The notes beneath the pieces are model-generated. The model was given only the letters and a program-made list of their open reading frames with translations, searched no databases and was not told the origin of the DNA. The translations under genes were made by a program, and so were the position numbers. This document shows positions 28,741 to 38,271 of a stretch of 64,000 bases of DNA, one piece after another; the first letter of the stretch is position 1, and the number at the start of each line of letters is the position of its first letter. The DNA lies in the NCBI RefSeq assembly GCF_012978815.1, contig NZ_LIWR01000044.1, positions 62,001 to 126,000 of the forward strand. Direction: 5' to 3'. This DNA comes from Campylobacter sp. RM16189. GTDB lineage: Bacteria > Campylobacterota > Campylobacteria > Campylobacterales > Campylobacteraceae.

Positions 28741-29613
28741 TTAGCCTATGCTACCGAATTTTCCGCTGTTATAATCATTAATAGCTTGGCGAATTTCATC
28801 TTTTGTATTCATCACAAACGGTCCATATCCGACAATCGGCTCATCTATAGGTTCGCCTGAAAGAAGCAGGATTTTTACATCTTGTCCGACTGCCTTTACT
28901 CTCACTTCACCGTCGCCTTTTTCAAAATTTACCAACTGAGCTTCGCCTGCGCTTTCATTGCCGTTAAAAATCGCTTCTCCGCGCAAAACAACCATAGAAA
29001 GCGAATGTGAAGCAGGTACGTTTATAACCGCTTCTTTGCCGGAATTTATCATAACGTCCCAAACATTCATCGGCGTAAATGTGCTCGCCGCTCCGCTTAC
29101 TCCATCAAATTCTCCCGCTATGATCCTTGCTTGTCCCGCACCGTCTGCAAATTTGATCACAGGGATTGCTTGGCGCGATAAGTGCTGGTATTTTGCGGGA
29201 GTGTTTTTATGCTTTTTAGGTAAATTTACCCAGAGCTGAACCATCTCAAAAAGTCCGCCCGAACGGCTAAAATCCAAAGAGTGAAACTCCTCGTGCACTA
29301 TGCCCGCACCCGCCGTCATCCATTGCACGTCGCCCGATTTTATAACTCCGCCGCCACCGCTTGAATCCTTATGTGCGACCTCGCCGCTATAAGCTATCGT
29401 TACAGTCTCAAATCCTTTATGCGGATGGTGTCCGACTCCTCTTGGAAAGTCCGTTAAATTCGGTTTAAAAACCTGAGGTGCAGCGTAATCAAGCATCAAA
29501 AACGGATCAGTACCGCGATCTTCGCCCATATGGCTAAAAAGCGGTTGAACTAAAAATCCGTCTCCGACCCAATGCGCACTATTTGATTTGTAAATTTTAT
29601 TAACTTTTCTCAT
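28741..29613 (-). CDS. Pirin family protein
   Basis: A 290-aa bicupin. The N-terminal cupin has the metal-binding HHPHKGFETVTIAYSGEVAHKDS and AGAGIVHEE motifs with His and Glu ligands; the C-terminal half ends with the pirin C domain (DEPIVGYGPFVMNTKDEIRQAINDY). Bacterial pirins are iron cupins linked to quercetinase activity or stress response; exact substrate here is unknown. Convergent with mntP. Confidence 0.93.
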   Translation of the reverse strand: MRKVNKIYKSNSAHWVGDGFLVQPLFSHMGEDRGTDPFLMLDYAAPQVFKPNLTDFPRGVGHHPHKGFETVTIAYSGEVAHKDSSGGGGVIKSGDVQWMTAGAGIVHEEFHSLDFSRSGGLFEMVQLWVNLPKKHKNTPAKYQHLSRQAIPVIKFADGAGQARIIAGEFDGVSGAASTFTPMNVWDVMINSGKEAVINVPASHSLSMVVLRGEAIFNGNESAGEAQLVNFEKGDGEVRVKAVGQDVKILLLSGEPIDEPIVGYGPFVMNTKDEIRQAINDYNSGKFGSIG

Positions 29614-29803
29614 TTTTTATCCTTTATTTTATTTAAAATTTCGGTATTTTAATGCAGTCTCGTTAATATATTATTTAAAATCGGTAAATAAAAATTAAGA
29701 TTATTAATCCAAACTTAAACAACTCTATTTATTAACGTATATCTATAAAATTTCACTCAAATTTGAATATAATTGTAAAAATTTAAGCGCGAAAAGGCTC
29801 GAA

Positions 29804-30016
29804 ATGTTTAATTTTATATTCTCTTGGAAGTGCTATTTCTTACTTTTGATAATAGGAGTTGGCGGGTATCTCGCCGTGCCATACCTTGACGCGGCAGGCG
29901 CTCACAATGAAACGATAGAGGTGTTTAAGATACTAACTATGGCTATGGTAATGGGCATTGCCATATACCTGCTACTTGCGATTTGGGTGATACTTTTTAA
30001 AACTATCAGATCCTAA
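29804..30016 (+). CDS. Small two-helix membrane protein
   Basis: A 70-aa protein with membrane helices at about 9-26 and 43-65 and a short acidic loop (DAAGAHNETIE) between. The ATG is preceded by AAAAGG. I do not recognise the family. Position between pirin and xth gives no hint of role. Called real because it is almost wholly hydrophobic with a proper ribosome site. Confidence 0.55.
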   Translation: MFNFIFSWKCYFLLLIIGVGGYLAVPYLDAAGAHNETIEVFKILTMAMVMGIAIYLLLAIWVILFKTIRS

Positions 30017-30213
30017 AGCAACTAATTTATCTCAAAGCGTCTTTTTTAAAAAGCCGTATATTTGGATACGAATTTAAAATTTGATATGAATTTTCAAGCT
30101 CTTTGCGTTTAGAGCTAAATTTAACTCGTCCGATTAAATTTAGCCGAACTGGGAGTTTTAATCCTTACCAAAACAACATAAAAGCAATGCGAATTTATCA
30201 AAACAAAAGACAA

Positions 30214-30972
30214 TTAAATTTCTATCTCAATTCCCACGGGGCAATGATCGCTTCCCGTTATATCACTAAGTATAAATGCGTCCTTAAGGCGATCTTTAAG
30301 GCTTGCCGAAATGAAAAAATAATCAATCCTCCAGCCGACATTTTTAGCTCTAGCGTTAAATCTATAGCTCCACCACGAATAAGCATCCTCTTTGTCGCCG
30401 TGAATTTGTCTAAAAGTATCGATAAATCCGTGCTTTATAACCTCATCTATCCACTCTCGTTCAATCGGCAAGAAGCCCGAGGTCTTAGAATTCGCCTTTG
30501 GATTTTTAAGATCTATCTCGCGGTGAGCGGTATTAACGTCTCCGCAAAATATCACGTCCCTGCCTTCACGCACAAGCTCATTGCAGTAGGCTAGAAATTT
30601 CGCATAAAAATCCATCTTGTAAGCTAGTCTTTCATCATCCTTTTGCCCGTTTGGAAAGTATATGTTAAAAAGCACGATATTGCCAAACCTATGCTCCAAA
30701 ACTCGCCCCTCATCGTCGTTAAAAAACTGCGATTTTAGAGTAGCTACCGGAAACTTACTAAGGCTCATTACGCCCGAATACCCTGCCCTGACGGCCGAAT
30801 TTACGCTCACATCGCTAAATCCGAGCTTATAAATCTCGCTAGGCACATCAGCTTCTTTTACTTTTATCTCTTGAAGTCCTAAGAAATCGGGCTTAATCTC
30901 ATCAAGCCAACTAAATCCGTCTTTGCTTGCGACCGCGCGAAGTCCGTTTACGTTCCATGAAATCAGTTTCAA
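30214..30972 (-). CDS. xth: Exodeoxyribonuclease III / AP endonuclease
   Basis: A 252-aa DNA repair nuclease of the EEP fold. Visible motifs: ISWNVNGLRA at the N-terminus, LGLQEIKV (metal-binding Glu), FCGDVNTAHREIDL (catalytic Asp/Asn), WWSYRFNARAKNVGWRIDYFFIS, and the C-terminal SDHCPVGIEIE with the catalytic His. It cleaves DNA at abasic sites. Complete, stand-alone gene. The 492-bp reading frame on the opposite strand is a shadow. Confidence 0.95.
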   Translation of the reverse strand: MKLISWNVNGLRAVASKDGFSWLDEIKPDFLGLQEIKVKEADVPSEIYKLGFSDVSVNSAVRAGYSGVMSLSKFPVATLKSQFFNDDEGRVLEHRFGNIVLFNIYFPNGQKDDERLAYKMDFYAKFLAYCNELVREGRDVIFCGDVNTAHREIDLKNPKANSKTSGFLPIEREWIDEVIKHGFIDTFRQIHGDKEDAYSWWSYRFNARAKNVGWRIDYFFISASLKDRLKDAFILSDITGSDHCPVGIEIEI

Positions 30973-31032
30973 ATTTAGTCCTTTTTAATTGCAATTATAC
31001 GCACTCAACCTAAATTTAAGAGTCTATTTTGA

Positions 31033-31038
31033 TATAAT
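31033..31038 (+). promoter_or_regulatory. -10 box of dgkA
   Basis: A perfect TATAAT hexamer 25 bases before the dgkA TTG start, in the gap between divergent xth and dgkA. No strong -35 is seen, as is usual for Campylobacter promoters. Confidence 0.5.
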
Positions 31039-31062
31039 TATTCAAAAATTTAAGGTCTAAAA

Positions 31063-31422
31063 TTGAGAAATCAGCCAAAATACAAATTCTTTAAAAATTG
31101 GAGTTACGCGATCGCAGGACTAAAGGAAATTTTTAAAAACGAAAGCAGCTTTAGGCTTGAAATTTATATATTTTTGCCCGCTTTTATCTCTCTTTTGTTT
31201 TGGAATTTCGGCGCGGTTTTAAATTTATTTTTGATTTTTAGTATGGTTTTGGTTCTGGTTTGCGAGTGCATAAACTCCGCAATTGAACGTATAGTAGATC
31301 TTGCAAGCCCTGAAATTCATCCTCTAGCAGGTGCGGCAAAAGACGCAGGAAGCGCTGCGGTAATGATATGCAACACGCTTTGTGCAGGAGTGTGGATATA
31401 TGCGATTTGGGATAAATTTTGA
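31063..31422 (+). CDS. dgkA: Diacylglycerol kinase
   Basis: Small inner-membrane kinase that recycles diacylglycerol to phosphatidic acid. The 119-aa protein has three membrane helices, the family motif ECINSAIERIVDLAS and KDAGSAAVMI. It starts with TTG at 31063 after TAAGGTC; the N-terminus then aligns with other DgkA proteins. Its TGA overlaps the TTG start of the HTH gene downstream. Confidence 0.94.
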   Translation: MRNQPKYKFFKNWSYAIAGLKEIFKNESSFRLEIYIFLPAFISLLFWNFGAVLNLFLIFSMVLVLVCECINSAIERIVDLASPEIHPLAGAAKDAGSAAVMICNTLCAGVWIYAIWDKF

Positions 31423-31670
31423 ACTCGCTTGAAAGAGAAATTTTTGGCACTTTAATCGGCGAAAAGAAATTTGAGATAATTGAGTTTTTTATCCAAAATT
31501 TAGATGAAAACGGACTTATAAATTTCACAATTGCAGAAATTTGCAATGCTACAAATTCAAGCAAACCGACCGTCATAGAAACGATAAAACTGCTTGAAAA
31601 TAGAAAAATTTTTAAGCGAGTAAAAAACGGAGTTTATGCGTTTAAGAATTTAAAATTTAATGATTTTTGA
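31419..31670 (+). CDS. Small winged-helix DNA-binding protein
   Basis: An 83-aa protein starting with TTG inside the end of dgkA. The central TIAEICNATNSSKPTVIETIKLLENRKIFKRVKNGVYAF is a winged helix-turn-helix, with the recognition helix at about 50-62, resembling the RepL-type fold of plasmid regulators. Regulator of unknown targets; co-translation with dgkA is likely. Confidence 0.6.
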   Translation: MNSLEREIFGTLIGEKKFEIIEFFIQNLDENGLINFTIAEICNATNSSKPTVIETIKLLENRKIFKRVKNGVYAFKNLKFNDF

Positions 31671-31923
31671 TTTTAGTTTGTCTGAGATTAAAATTTACTT
31701 ATATTAACTAAATGCAACCAGTCTGAACTTAATAGGTACAATCTTCTATTTACTCTTAATCTAATCAAATTTTAGCTGATTGCCTCAAAAAGGGCGCAAA
31801 ACTAGGATATTTATAACAGAATCAAACTTAAATTTATATCTACCCTATATGCCTATTTATGATTTTTGTATCACAATAATTCAAAGATATATAAGTTTAA
31901 ACGGATAATAGTATGAATTTATA

Positions 31924-32991
31924 TTATAAACCGGCAGCAGATATAGCTTCGGCTTGATGGTGCGCTATAAGAGGTTCTATTATCTCGTCAAAAAGCCCGC
32001 CTGCCATGATGGCATCCAGTCTATAAAGCGTTAAATTTATGCGGTGATCGCTTATGCGATTTTGCGGGAAGTTGTAGGTGCGAATTCGACCGCTTCTATC
32101 TCCTGTGCCCACTTGGCTCTTGCGCTCGCTAGTCTCTTTTGCAAGGCGCTCAGCCTCTTGCATCTCATAAAGTCGAGCTTTAAGCACTTTCATTGCGGCC
32201 TCTTTGTTTTTGTGCTGGCTTTTTCCGTCCTGGTTGGTTACTACAAGACCTGTCGGGATATGTATGATACGCACGGCACTATCGGTTGTATTTACGCTTT
32301 GTCCGCCGTGTCCCGAGCTTCGCATAACGTCGATTCTTAAGTCATTTGGATTTATCTCTACTTCACTATCTTCAACCTCAGGCATGATTGCGACAGTAAC
32401 GGCCGAAGTATGGACTCTACCCTGACTTTCAGTCTCAGGCACACGCTGAACTCTATGCGTTCCGCCTTCGTATTTTAGCCTTGAGTATGCGCCGTTTCCT
32501 TTTACGAGCAAGATAATCTCTTTAAACCCGCCCGTGTTGCCCTCGCTTTGGCTTACTACTTCAAATTTATATCCGCGAAGCTCGGTATAGCGAACATAGG
32601 CGTTAAAAAGATCGCCTACAAATAGCGCCGCCTCATCTCCACCGGTTCCAGCACGAATTTCAAGAAAGATGTTTTTATCGTCGTTTGGATCTTTTGGAAG
32701 AAGTAGAATTTTTATCTCTTCTTCAAGCTCGGCTTTACGGATTTCAAGGCTCTTTAGCTCATCTTTAGCAAGCTCGCCAAGCTCGTCGTCATCAAGTAGA
32801 AGTTTGTTTTCGTCAATGTCGGCTAAAATTTGCAAATACTCTTTGGAGGCATTTCTGATATCTTCTATACTTGATTGCTCTTTGGAGAGCTTGGTCATAT
32901 TTGCGATATCTTGAGTGATTGATGGATCGCTTAGCAGACGAGAGAGTTCGTCATAACGATCCAAAAACGGTTGCAGTTTATTAGCTAACAT
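31924..32991 (-). CDS. prfA: Peptide chain release factor 1
   Basis: Recognises UAA/UAG stop codons and triggers peptide release. The 355-aa protein has the GGQ motif in [17 protein letters not shown], the class I release-factor region [16 protein letters not shown] and the codon-recognition domain with [14 protein letters not shown]; a distinct RF2-type SPF motif is absent. The gene lies 14 bp after rpsT, so the two probably share a transcript. Confidence 0.97.
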   Translation of the reverse strand: MLANKLQPFLDRYDELSRLLSDPSITQDIANMTKLSKEQSSIEDIRNASKEYLQILADIDENKLLLDDDELGELAKDELKSLEIRKAELEEEIKILLLPKDPNDDKNIFLEIRAGTGGDEAALFVGDLFNAYVRYTELRGYKFEVVSQSEGNTGGFKEIILLVKGNGAYSRLKYEGGTHRVQRVPETESQGRVHTSAVTVAIMPEVEDSEVEINPNDLRIDVMRSSGHGGQSVNTTDSAVRIIHIPTGLVVTNQDGKSQHKNKEAAMKVLKARLYEMQEAERLAKETSERKSQVGTGDRSGRIRTYNFPQNRISDHRINLTLYRLDAIMAGGLFDEIIEPLIAHHQAEAISAAGL

Positions 32992-33005
32992 TTAAAATTT
33001 AGTGA

Positions 33006-33278
33006 TTAAGCCGCTGTGTTTAGAGTGTTTACAAGCTTCGCCAAGCGTCCAACGCGGCGTGAAGCTGTTTGTTTTTTCAAAAATCCTTTGCTAACAAAGC
33101 TATGTAGGCTTTTATTAGCTTCTTTTAGCGCTTTTAAAGCAGTCTCTTTATCGCCGGCTTCTACTGCTACACGTACGGCTTTTGTGATATTCTTAAGTCT
33201 TGTGCGATAAAATCTGTTTCTTTCGGTTCTTTTTATCGTCTGTCTAGCTCTTTTTTCAGCAGATTTATGGTTTGCCAT
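33006..33278 (-). CDS. rpsT: 30S ribosomal protein S20
   Basis: A 90-aa basic helical protein beginning [30 protein letters not shown], the standard S20 N-terminus, which binds 16S rRNA. Normal length; ribosome site AAAAAGG before the ATG. First gene of the rpsT-prfA unit. Confidence 0.98.
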   Translation of the reverse strand: MANHKSAEKRARQTIKRTERNRFYRTRLKNITKAVRVAVEAGDKETALKALKEANKSLHSFVSKGFLKKQTASRRVGRLAKLVNTLNTAA

Positions 33279-33459
33279 AATATACCTTTTTCATAATTTT
33301 AGTCCGTGATTATATAAAATTTAGTTTTAAATAGCGCTTAATTTAAGTGAAATTTAAAGCAGTCAAAATTCACGTATTTAAATTTGTGAAATTTTGATAG
33401 AATACAACAAATTTTATCATAGATAAGGCAAAATAGCTTTTAAATCATGAAGGATAAAT

Positions 33460-34803
33460 ATGAAACTATTCGGTACCGACGGAGTTAGAGGCAAGGCGGG
33501 AGCTAAACTATCTGCGCAAACTTCCATGAGGCTGGCGATGGCTGCTGGAATTTATTTTCGTAAATTTGCTCAAGTTACTAATACCATCTTGCTTGGCAAA
33601 GACACTAGAAGAAGCGGGTATATGATAGAAACAGCCATCGTTGCGGGACTTACCGCGGTCGGCTATAACGTGCGCCAGATCGGCCCTATGCCCACACCTG
33701 CGATCGCATTTCTTACCGAAGATATGCGCTGTGATGCGGGTATAATGATAAGCGCTAGCCACAATCCATACTACGATAACGGTATCAAATTTTTTGATAA
33801 ACACGGCAATAAACTAACCCAAGAGGCTGAAGCTGAGATAGAAAAAATCTATTTTGACGATGAGTTAATCGCTCAAAGCCAAAAACATATGCTTGAAATC
33901 GGCGCTTCAAAGAGAATTGACGACGTTATAGGTCGCTACATAGTTCATATCAAAAATTCCTTTCCGAAATCTTTGACTTTGCACGGAATAAGAGTTGTTT
34001 TAGACGTAGCAAACGGCGCGGCTTACAGAGTAGCACCGACGATATTTAGCGAGCTTGGCGCGGAAACCATCGTGATAAACGATGAGCCAAACGGAAGCAA
34101 CATAAATCTAAACTGCGGTGCGCTCTATCCGCAAAATTTAGCAAGCGAGGTCGTGAGATTAAGAGCTGATATCGGACTTGCTTTTGACGGAGACGCCGAT
34201 AGGCTTGTCGTGGTTGATGAAACGGGTGAAGTGGCAAACGGAGACGCACTTCTTGGAGTGCTTGCGATGTATCTTCATAAAAACAAAACTTTAAAAGGCG
34301 GCGGAGTCGTAGCAACCGTGATGAGCAACGCCGCGCTTGAAGACTACCTTACAAAGCATAAAATAAAGCTACTTCGCGCAAACGTAGGCGATAAATACGT
34401 CCTTGAGATGATGCAAGAAAACGGCATAAATTTTGGCGGTGAACAAAGCGGACATATAATCTTTTCAGATTATGCCAAAACAGGCGACGCGCTCGTGGCC
34501 GCAATGCAGTTTATCGCTTGCATGCTAACTCAAGGCAAAAAAGCAAGCGAAATTTTAAGCGAGATCAAGCCATATCCGCAAATTTTACTAAATTTAAAAG
34601 TCGCAGATAAAAAACCTCTTGAGAGTATAGAAGGGCTAAAAGCACTCAAAGAAAATCTCAGAAAAGACGGAATCAGACCTTTATTTAGATACTCGGGAAC
34701 CGAAAATTTAATCCGCCTTCTGCTTGAAGGAAAATGCCCCGACAAAGTGCAAAAACGAATGGATGAAGTGGAAAAATTCTTCACTAAAGCTCTAAATGCC
34801 TAG
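33460..34803 (+). CDS. glmM: Phosphoglucosamine mutase
   Basis: Interconverts glucosamine-6-P and glucosamine-1-P for peptidoglycan and LPS precursors. The 447-aa protein has the phosphoserine loop [19 protein letters not shown], metal-binding loop DGDADR and C-terminal phosphate-binding [15 protein letters not shown]. The start [13 protein letters not shown] is typical. It overlaps lspA by 8 bp, placing it in a cell-envelope pair. Confidence 0.97.
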   Translation: MKLFGTDGVRGKAGAKLSAQTSMRLAMAAGIYFRKFAQVTNTILLGKDTRRSGYMIETAIVAGLTAVGYNVRQIGPMPTPAIAFLTEDMRCDAGIMISASHNPYYDNGIKFFDKHGNKLTQEAEAEIEKIYFDDELIAQSQKHMLEIGASKRIDDVIGRYIVHIKNSFPKSLTLHGIRVVLDVANGAAYRVAPTIFSELGAETIVINDEPNGSNINLNCGALYPQNLASEVVRLRADIGLAFDGDADRLVVVDETGEVANGDALLGVLAMYLHKNKTLKGGGVVATVMSNAALEDYLTKHKIKLLRANVGDKYVLEMMQENGINFGGEQSGHIIFSDYAKTGDALVAAMQFIACMLTQGKKASEILSEIKPYPQILLNLKVADKKPLESIEGLKALKENLRKDGIRPLFRYSGTENLIRLLLEGKCPDKVQKRMDEVEKFFTKALNA

Positions 34804-35248
34804 AGTTTTGATCAAATTTTTTATAGCTTTTTTTGTCGTTTTTATAGCCGATCAGCTCGTTAAGCAAATTTTCTTAAACGGCTTTACCTGGCAGGGAGAA
34901 TACTTCTCTTTGGTGCTTGCGTTTAACAAAGGTGTTGCCTTTTCGATGTTTGCAAGCCTTGGAGAGTGGCTTAAATTCATCCAAGTAGCTCTTATCGCAG
35001 CAGTTTTAGCATATCTTGTCTGGCAAAAAGAGATTTTAAAAGATCACACCATAGCTATTGGAATTTTGCTTGGTGCGGGCAGCTCAAACATTCTTGATCG
35101 CTTCGTGCACGGCGGAGTTGTGGATTATGTTTATTGGCATAAGTGGTTTAGTTTTGCTATTTTTAACCTTGCAGATGTTATGATTGATGTTGCGGTTTGC
35201 ATTATCTTATGGCAAAGCTTTAAAAAGCCAAAAAATAGCGCCAAATGA
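34796..35248 (+). CDS. lspA: Lipoprotein signal peptidase II
   Basis: A 150-aa inner-membrane aspartyl protease that removes prolipoprotein signal peptides. Four membrane helices; conserved segments [36 protein letters not shown] and [13 protein letters not shown] with the two catalytic Asp. The ATG lies inside the end of glmM. Confidence 0.96.
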   Translation: MPRVLIKFFIAFFVVFIADQLVKQIFLNGFTWQGEYFSLVLAFNKGVAFSMFASLGEWLKFIQVALIAAVLAYLVWQKEILKDHTIAIGILLGAGSSNILDRFVHGGVVDYVYWHKWFSFAIFNLADVMIDVAVCIILWQSFKKPKNSAK

Positions 35249-35346
35249 AAGCCGAGCGGGTACTAGCAAGCCGGTAAAGTCGCATTTAAATTTTATAAAT
35301 TTGATGCAAATTCGCTTAAATTTATAAAACTTAAAAAGGATGAAAA

Positions 35347-35709
35347 ATGGGAAATAACGTATATATCGCTTATGCGCTTTGGCTGTTTTGCGGCTGGTTC
35401 GGGGCGCACCGTATATATCTTGGCAAATTTATCAGCGGATTTTTTATGATGACGCTGTTTTTTATGGGCTCGATGACATATTGGATACTGATAGGTTGGT
35501 TGTTTTGGCTGATTTGGGGTATTTGGTGGCTGTTTGATATATATCTTACGGGTGTTTATGTGGAGAAAAATTTGCAAAAAGACGAGCTTAAACACGAGCT
35601 TAAAAAGCAAGATCTCGAGGCTCAGCTCAAAAGGCTTTATGAGCTTTACGAAGAGGGCAGGATAAGCAAAGCCGAATTTGAAGCTAGAAAAGAAATTTTA
35701 TTTAGATAA
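35347..35709 (+). CDS. TM2-domain protein with SHOCT-like tail
   Basis: A 120-aa protein. Residues 1-70 form a TM2 domain: two helices with ALWLFCGWFGAHRIYLGKF, the conserved DRF-like FGAHRxY turn. Residues 80-118 are charged and helical, ending with LYELYEEGRISKAEFEARKEIL, a SHOCT-type oligomerisation motif. Function unknown. It lies 11 bp before hemJ, with a ribosome site AAAAAGG. Confidence 0.82.
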   Translation: MGNNVYIAYALWLFCGWFGAHRIYLGKFISGFFMMTLFFMGSMTYWILIGWLFWLIWGIWWLFDIYLTGVYVEKNLQKDELKHELKKQDLEAQLKRLYELYEEGRISKAEFEARKEILFR

Positions 35710-35720
35710 AAGGAGAGTAA

Positions 35721-36155
35721 ATGGCGGAATACTATAATCTCATTAAGTATTTTCACTACTTGGCGTTTATATCGTGGATGGCTGTGTTGTTTTATCAACC
35801 GCGCCTATACGTATATCACGCAGAACATATGGATAAACCCGACTTCGTAAAGGTAGTCGAGGTTCAAGAGTATAAGATGTATCACTATGTAGGCTGGGTT
35901 TCTATCATCGGCACGTTTTTAACGGGAATTTTGATACTCGTGGCGATACCTGACCTGCTTAAAAGCGGATATGTACATGTAAAGCTTACCGTAGTCGTGC
36001 TGCTGGCGATATACCATCTTGATCTTGGCAGATACATGAAACTGCTTCGTGAAAAACGCTGTAACAAATCAGGCATGTTCTTTCGTGCATACAACGAGGT
36101 GCCTACTATAGCTATGGTCATCATCATCTGGATGATGGTCTATAAACCGTTTTAA
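35721..36155 (+). CDS. hemJ: Protoporphyrinogen IX oxidase HemJ
   Basis: A 144-aa four-helix membrane haem protein that oxidises protoporphyrinogen IX in organisms without HemG/HemY. It has the HemJ/UPF0093 pattern KYFHYLAFISWMAVLFYQPRLYVYH, with the essential His in KYFHYL, and VKLTVVVLLAIYHLDLGRYM. The C-terminal RAYNEVPTIAMVIIIWMMVYKPF is standard. Ends at a strong hairpin. Confidence 0.92.
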   Translation: MAEYYNLIKYFHYLAFISWMAVLFYQPRLYVYHAEHMDKPDFVKVVEVQEYKMYHYVGWVSIIGTFLTGILILVAIPDLLKSGYVHVKLTVVVLLAIYHLDLGRYMKLLREKRCNKSGMFFRAYNEVPTIAMVIIIWMMVYKPF

Positions 36156-36182
36156 ATTTGACTCGATTTTCGAGTCAAATTT
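36154..36182. terminator. Bidirectional terminator between hemJ and proC
   Basis: AAATTTGACTCG (36154-36165) and CGAGTCAAATTT (36171-36182) form a perfect 12-bp stem with a 5-base loop. The A/T ends give a T-run in either direction, and the genes on both sides converge on it. Confidence 0.85.
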
Positions 36183-36188
36183 AAGCTA

Positions 36189-36971
36189 TTAAGCTCTAGA
36201 CTTCCTGGCTGCGGTTCTAACAGCATCAATTAAGGCAGAGCGAATTCCATGCTCTTCAAGCACTCTTAAAGCCTCTATCGTAGTTCCTGATGGCGAACAA
36301 ACCTCATCTTTTAACTGCGCAGGGTGTTTGCCTGTTTTAAGAATCATATCAGCACTTCCTGCTACGCTAGCCGCTATTATTTCATAAGCCTTAGCTCTGG
36401 GCATCCCTTCTAACACTCCTCCATCAGCAAGAGCTTCTATAAGCATAAAAACATAGGCCGGTAAACTTCCTGCGATAGCGGTAAACACCGGGATTAGTTT
36501 CTCTTCTATCTCGTGAGTAGTTCCAAAACTTTGCAAAACTTTAAGCACGCTCAAACGCTCATTATCATTTAAATTTTCATTAAAACAAACAGCCGTTACA
36601 CCCTTGCCTATAGCCGCGGGAGTATTTGGCATAGTTCGCACTATCTTTTTATCGCTTCCTAAAATCTCAGCAATCATCTCTATAGTAAAATTTGGTGCAA
36701 CGGTAACGATAATTTGATTTTTGATATCTTTTTTAATCAAATTTAGCACACTTTCATAGCTGTTTGGCTTGATAGCAAGCACGATAATGTCTGAATTTTG
36801 AACTATTTTACGCTCACTATCAAGAGGAGTTATGCCAAATTTAAACTTTAAATTCTCATTTTTACTTCTATCATAAACAAAAATTTCACTTAAACTACAA
36901 ATTTTAGAGTTTGTAATGGCGGCTATCATCGCAGATGCCATATTGCCACCGCCTATAAATCCTAATTTCAT
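36189..36971 (-). CDS. proC: Pyrroline-5-carboxylate reductase
   Basis: Last step of proline synthesis, NAD(P)H reduction of pyrroline-5-carboxylate. The 260-aa protein has the N-terminal nucleotide-binding motif KLGFIGGGNMASAM and the family signature in KDEVCSPSGTTIEALRVLEEHGIRSAL. The start at 36971 is favoured over an upstream in-frame codon because GAAAGGAT precedes it and KLGFIGGG is the standard N-terminus. Third gene of proB-proA-proC, 43 bp after proA. Confidence 0.95.
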   Translation of the reverse strand: MKLGFIGGGNMASAMIAAITNSKICSLSEIFVYDRSKNENLKFKFGITPLDSERKIVQNSDIIVLAIKPNSYESVLNLIKKDIKNQIIVTVAPNFTIEMIAEILGSDKKIVRTMPNTPAAIGKGVTAVCFNENLNDNERLSVLKVLQSFGTTHEIEEKLIPVFTAIAGSLPAYVFMLIEALADGGVLEGMPRAKAYEIIAASVAGSADMILKTGKHPAQLKDEVCSPSGTTIEALRVLEEHGIRSALIDAVRTAARKSRA

Positions 36972-37014
36972 ATTAATCCTTTCAATTATGCTAAAAAATA
37001 TTGTGGATATTTGA

Positions 37015-38262
37015 CTACCTAATTTGCCCGGCTCCTCGCACAATATATTTTGTAGTAGTTAGCTCTCTAACCCCCATCGGTCCTCTTGCGTGCAGTTTTT
37101 GAGTAGAAATTCCTATCTCTCCGCCAAAGCCAAATTCCCCACCATCACTAAATCTAGTAGATGCGTTTGCATAGACTACTGCACTATCTATCTCATTTAA
37201 AAACTTCTCTATATTTTCGTAATTTTCGCTTAATATACTATCTGAATGCCCGCTTGAATGTGAATTTATATGTTCTATCGCCTCATTTACTCCGCTCACC
37301 ATTTTTACAGATAAGATAAGATCTAAAAATTCCGCTCCAAAATCGTCATCGCTAGCTAGTTTTACATTATCAAATCCATGATAATTTTCAAACAGTAAAT
37401 CTTGCAAACGAATCTCCACTCCATCCAGCTCACTAATCAAATTTAGTAAAATTTTATCTACTACACTACTATGAAGCAATACGCATTCTACAGCGTTGCA
37501 AACACTTGGGCGCTGAGTTTTAGCATTTTTTATTATTTTTACGGCACTATCTAAATTTGCACTTTCATCCACATAGATATGACACACTCCTGCGCCGGTT
37601 TCGATGACTGGAATCGTTGCATTTTGCACGATAAATTCTTTGAGATTTTTGCCTCCTCTTGGTATCAAAACATCTATAAATTCGTGCATCTTTATCATTT
37701 GATTTACCGCTTCGCGATCCGTTGATTCAATCAGTTGAACTGCAAATTTTGGAAGCTTAAATTTTATCCCAACATCGTTAAATAAATTTACTAGAAATTT
37801 ATTTGAATTTATCGCATTTGCAGAGCCTCTTAAGATGACAGAATTTGAGCTTTTAAGAGCTAAGGCAGCTGCGTCTATGGTTACATTTGGCCTAGACTCA
37901 TAAATGATACCTACGACACCCAAAGGCACGCGGATTTTAGAAATTTGCATGCCGTTTTTATGCCTCCATCCGTCCAAAATCTCGCCGATAGGATCTGTAA
38001 AATTAGCCAGCTCTATCACACCTTTAGCCATAGCCTCTATTCTGGCATCACTTAATGTCAAGCGATCAAGCAAAGCAGGGGTTAAGCCGGCCTTTTTTCC
38101 GCTTTCGATATCAAGCAAATTAGCCTTTTTTATCTCATCTCTTTGTGCTAAAATTTCATTTGCAACAGCTCTCAAAATCTCATTTTTGTCTTCGCTTTTA
38201 AGTGTTAAAAGCTCTCTACTGGCAGCTTTTGAGTCTTTAGCAATTTTTAAAATTTCATCCAC
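37015..38262 (-). CDS. proA: Gamma-glutamyl phosphate reductase
   Basis: Reduces glutamyl-5-phosphate to the semialdehyde in proline synthesis. The 415-aa aldehyde-dehydrogenase-fold protein has the catalytic Cys in RPSVCNAVECVLLH, IPVIETGAGVCHIYVDESAN, and the C-terminal ARGPMGVRELTTTKYIV. It follows proB by 9 bp. Confidence 0.97.
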   Translation of the reverse strand: MDEILKIAKDSKAASRELLTLKSEDKNEILRAVANEILAQRDEIKKANLLDIESGKKAGLTPALLDRLTLSDARIEAMAKGVIELANFTDPIGEILDGWRHKNGMQISKIRVPLGVVGIIYESRPNVTIDAAALALKSSNSVILRGSANAINSNKFLVNLFNDVGIKFKLPKFAVQLIESTDREAVNQMIKMHEFIDVLIPRGGKNLKEFIVQNATIPVIETGAGVCHIYVDESANLDSAVKIIKNAKTQRPSVCNAVECVLLHSSVVDKILLNLISELDGVEIRLQDLLFENYHGFDNVKLASDDDFGAEFLDLILSVKMVSGVNEAIEHINSHSSGHSDSILSENYENIEKFLNEIDSAVVYANASTRFSDGGEFGFGGEIGISTQKLHARGPMGVRELTTTKYIVRGAGQIR

Positions 38263-38271
38263 ACTACCCTC

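Noticed and set aside
30103..30594. 163-codon plus-strand frame opposite xth
   Set aside because: Mostly antisense to the well-supported xth gene and without family features.
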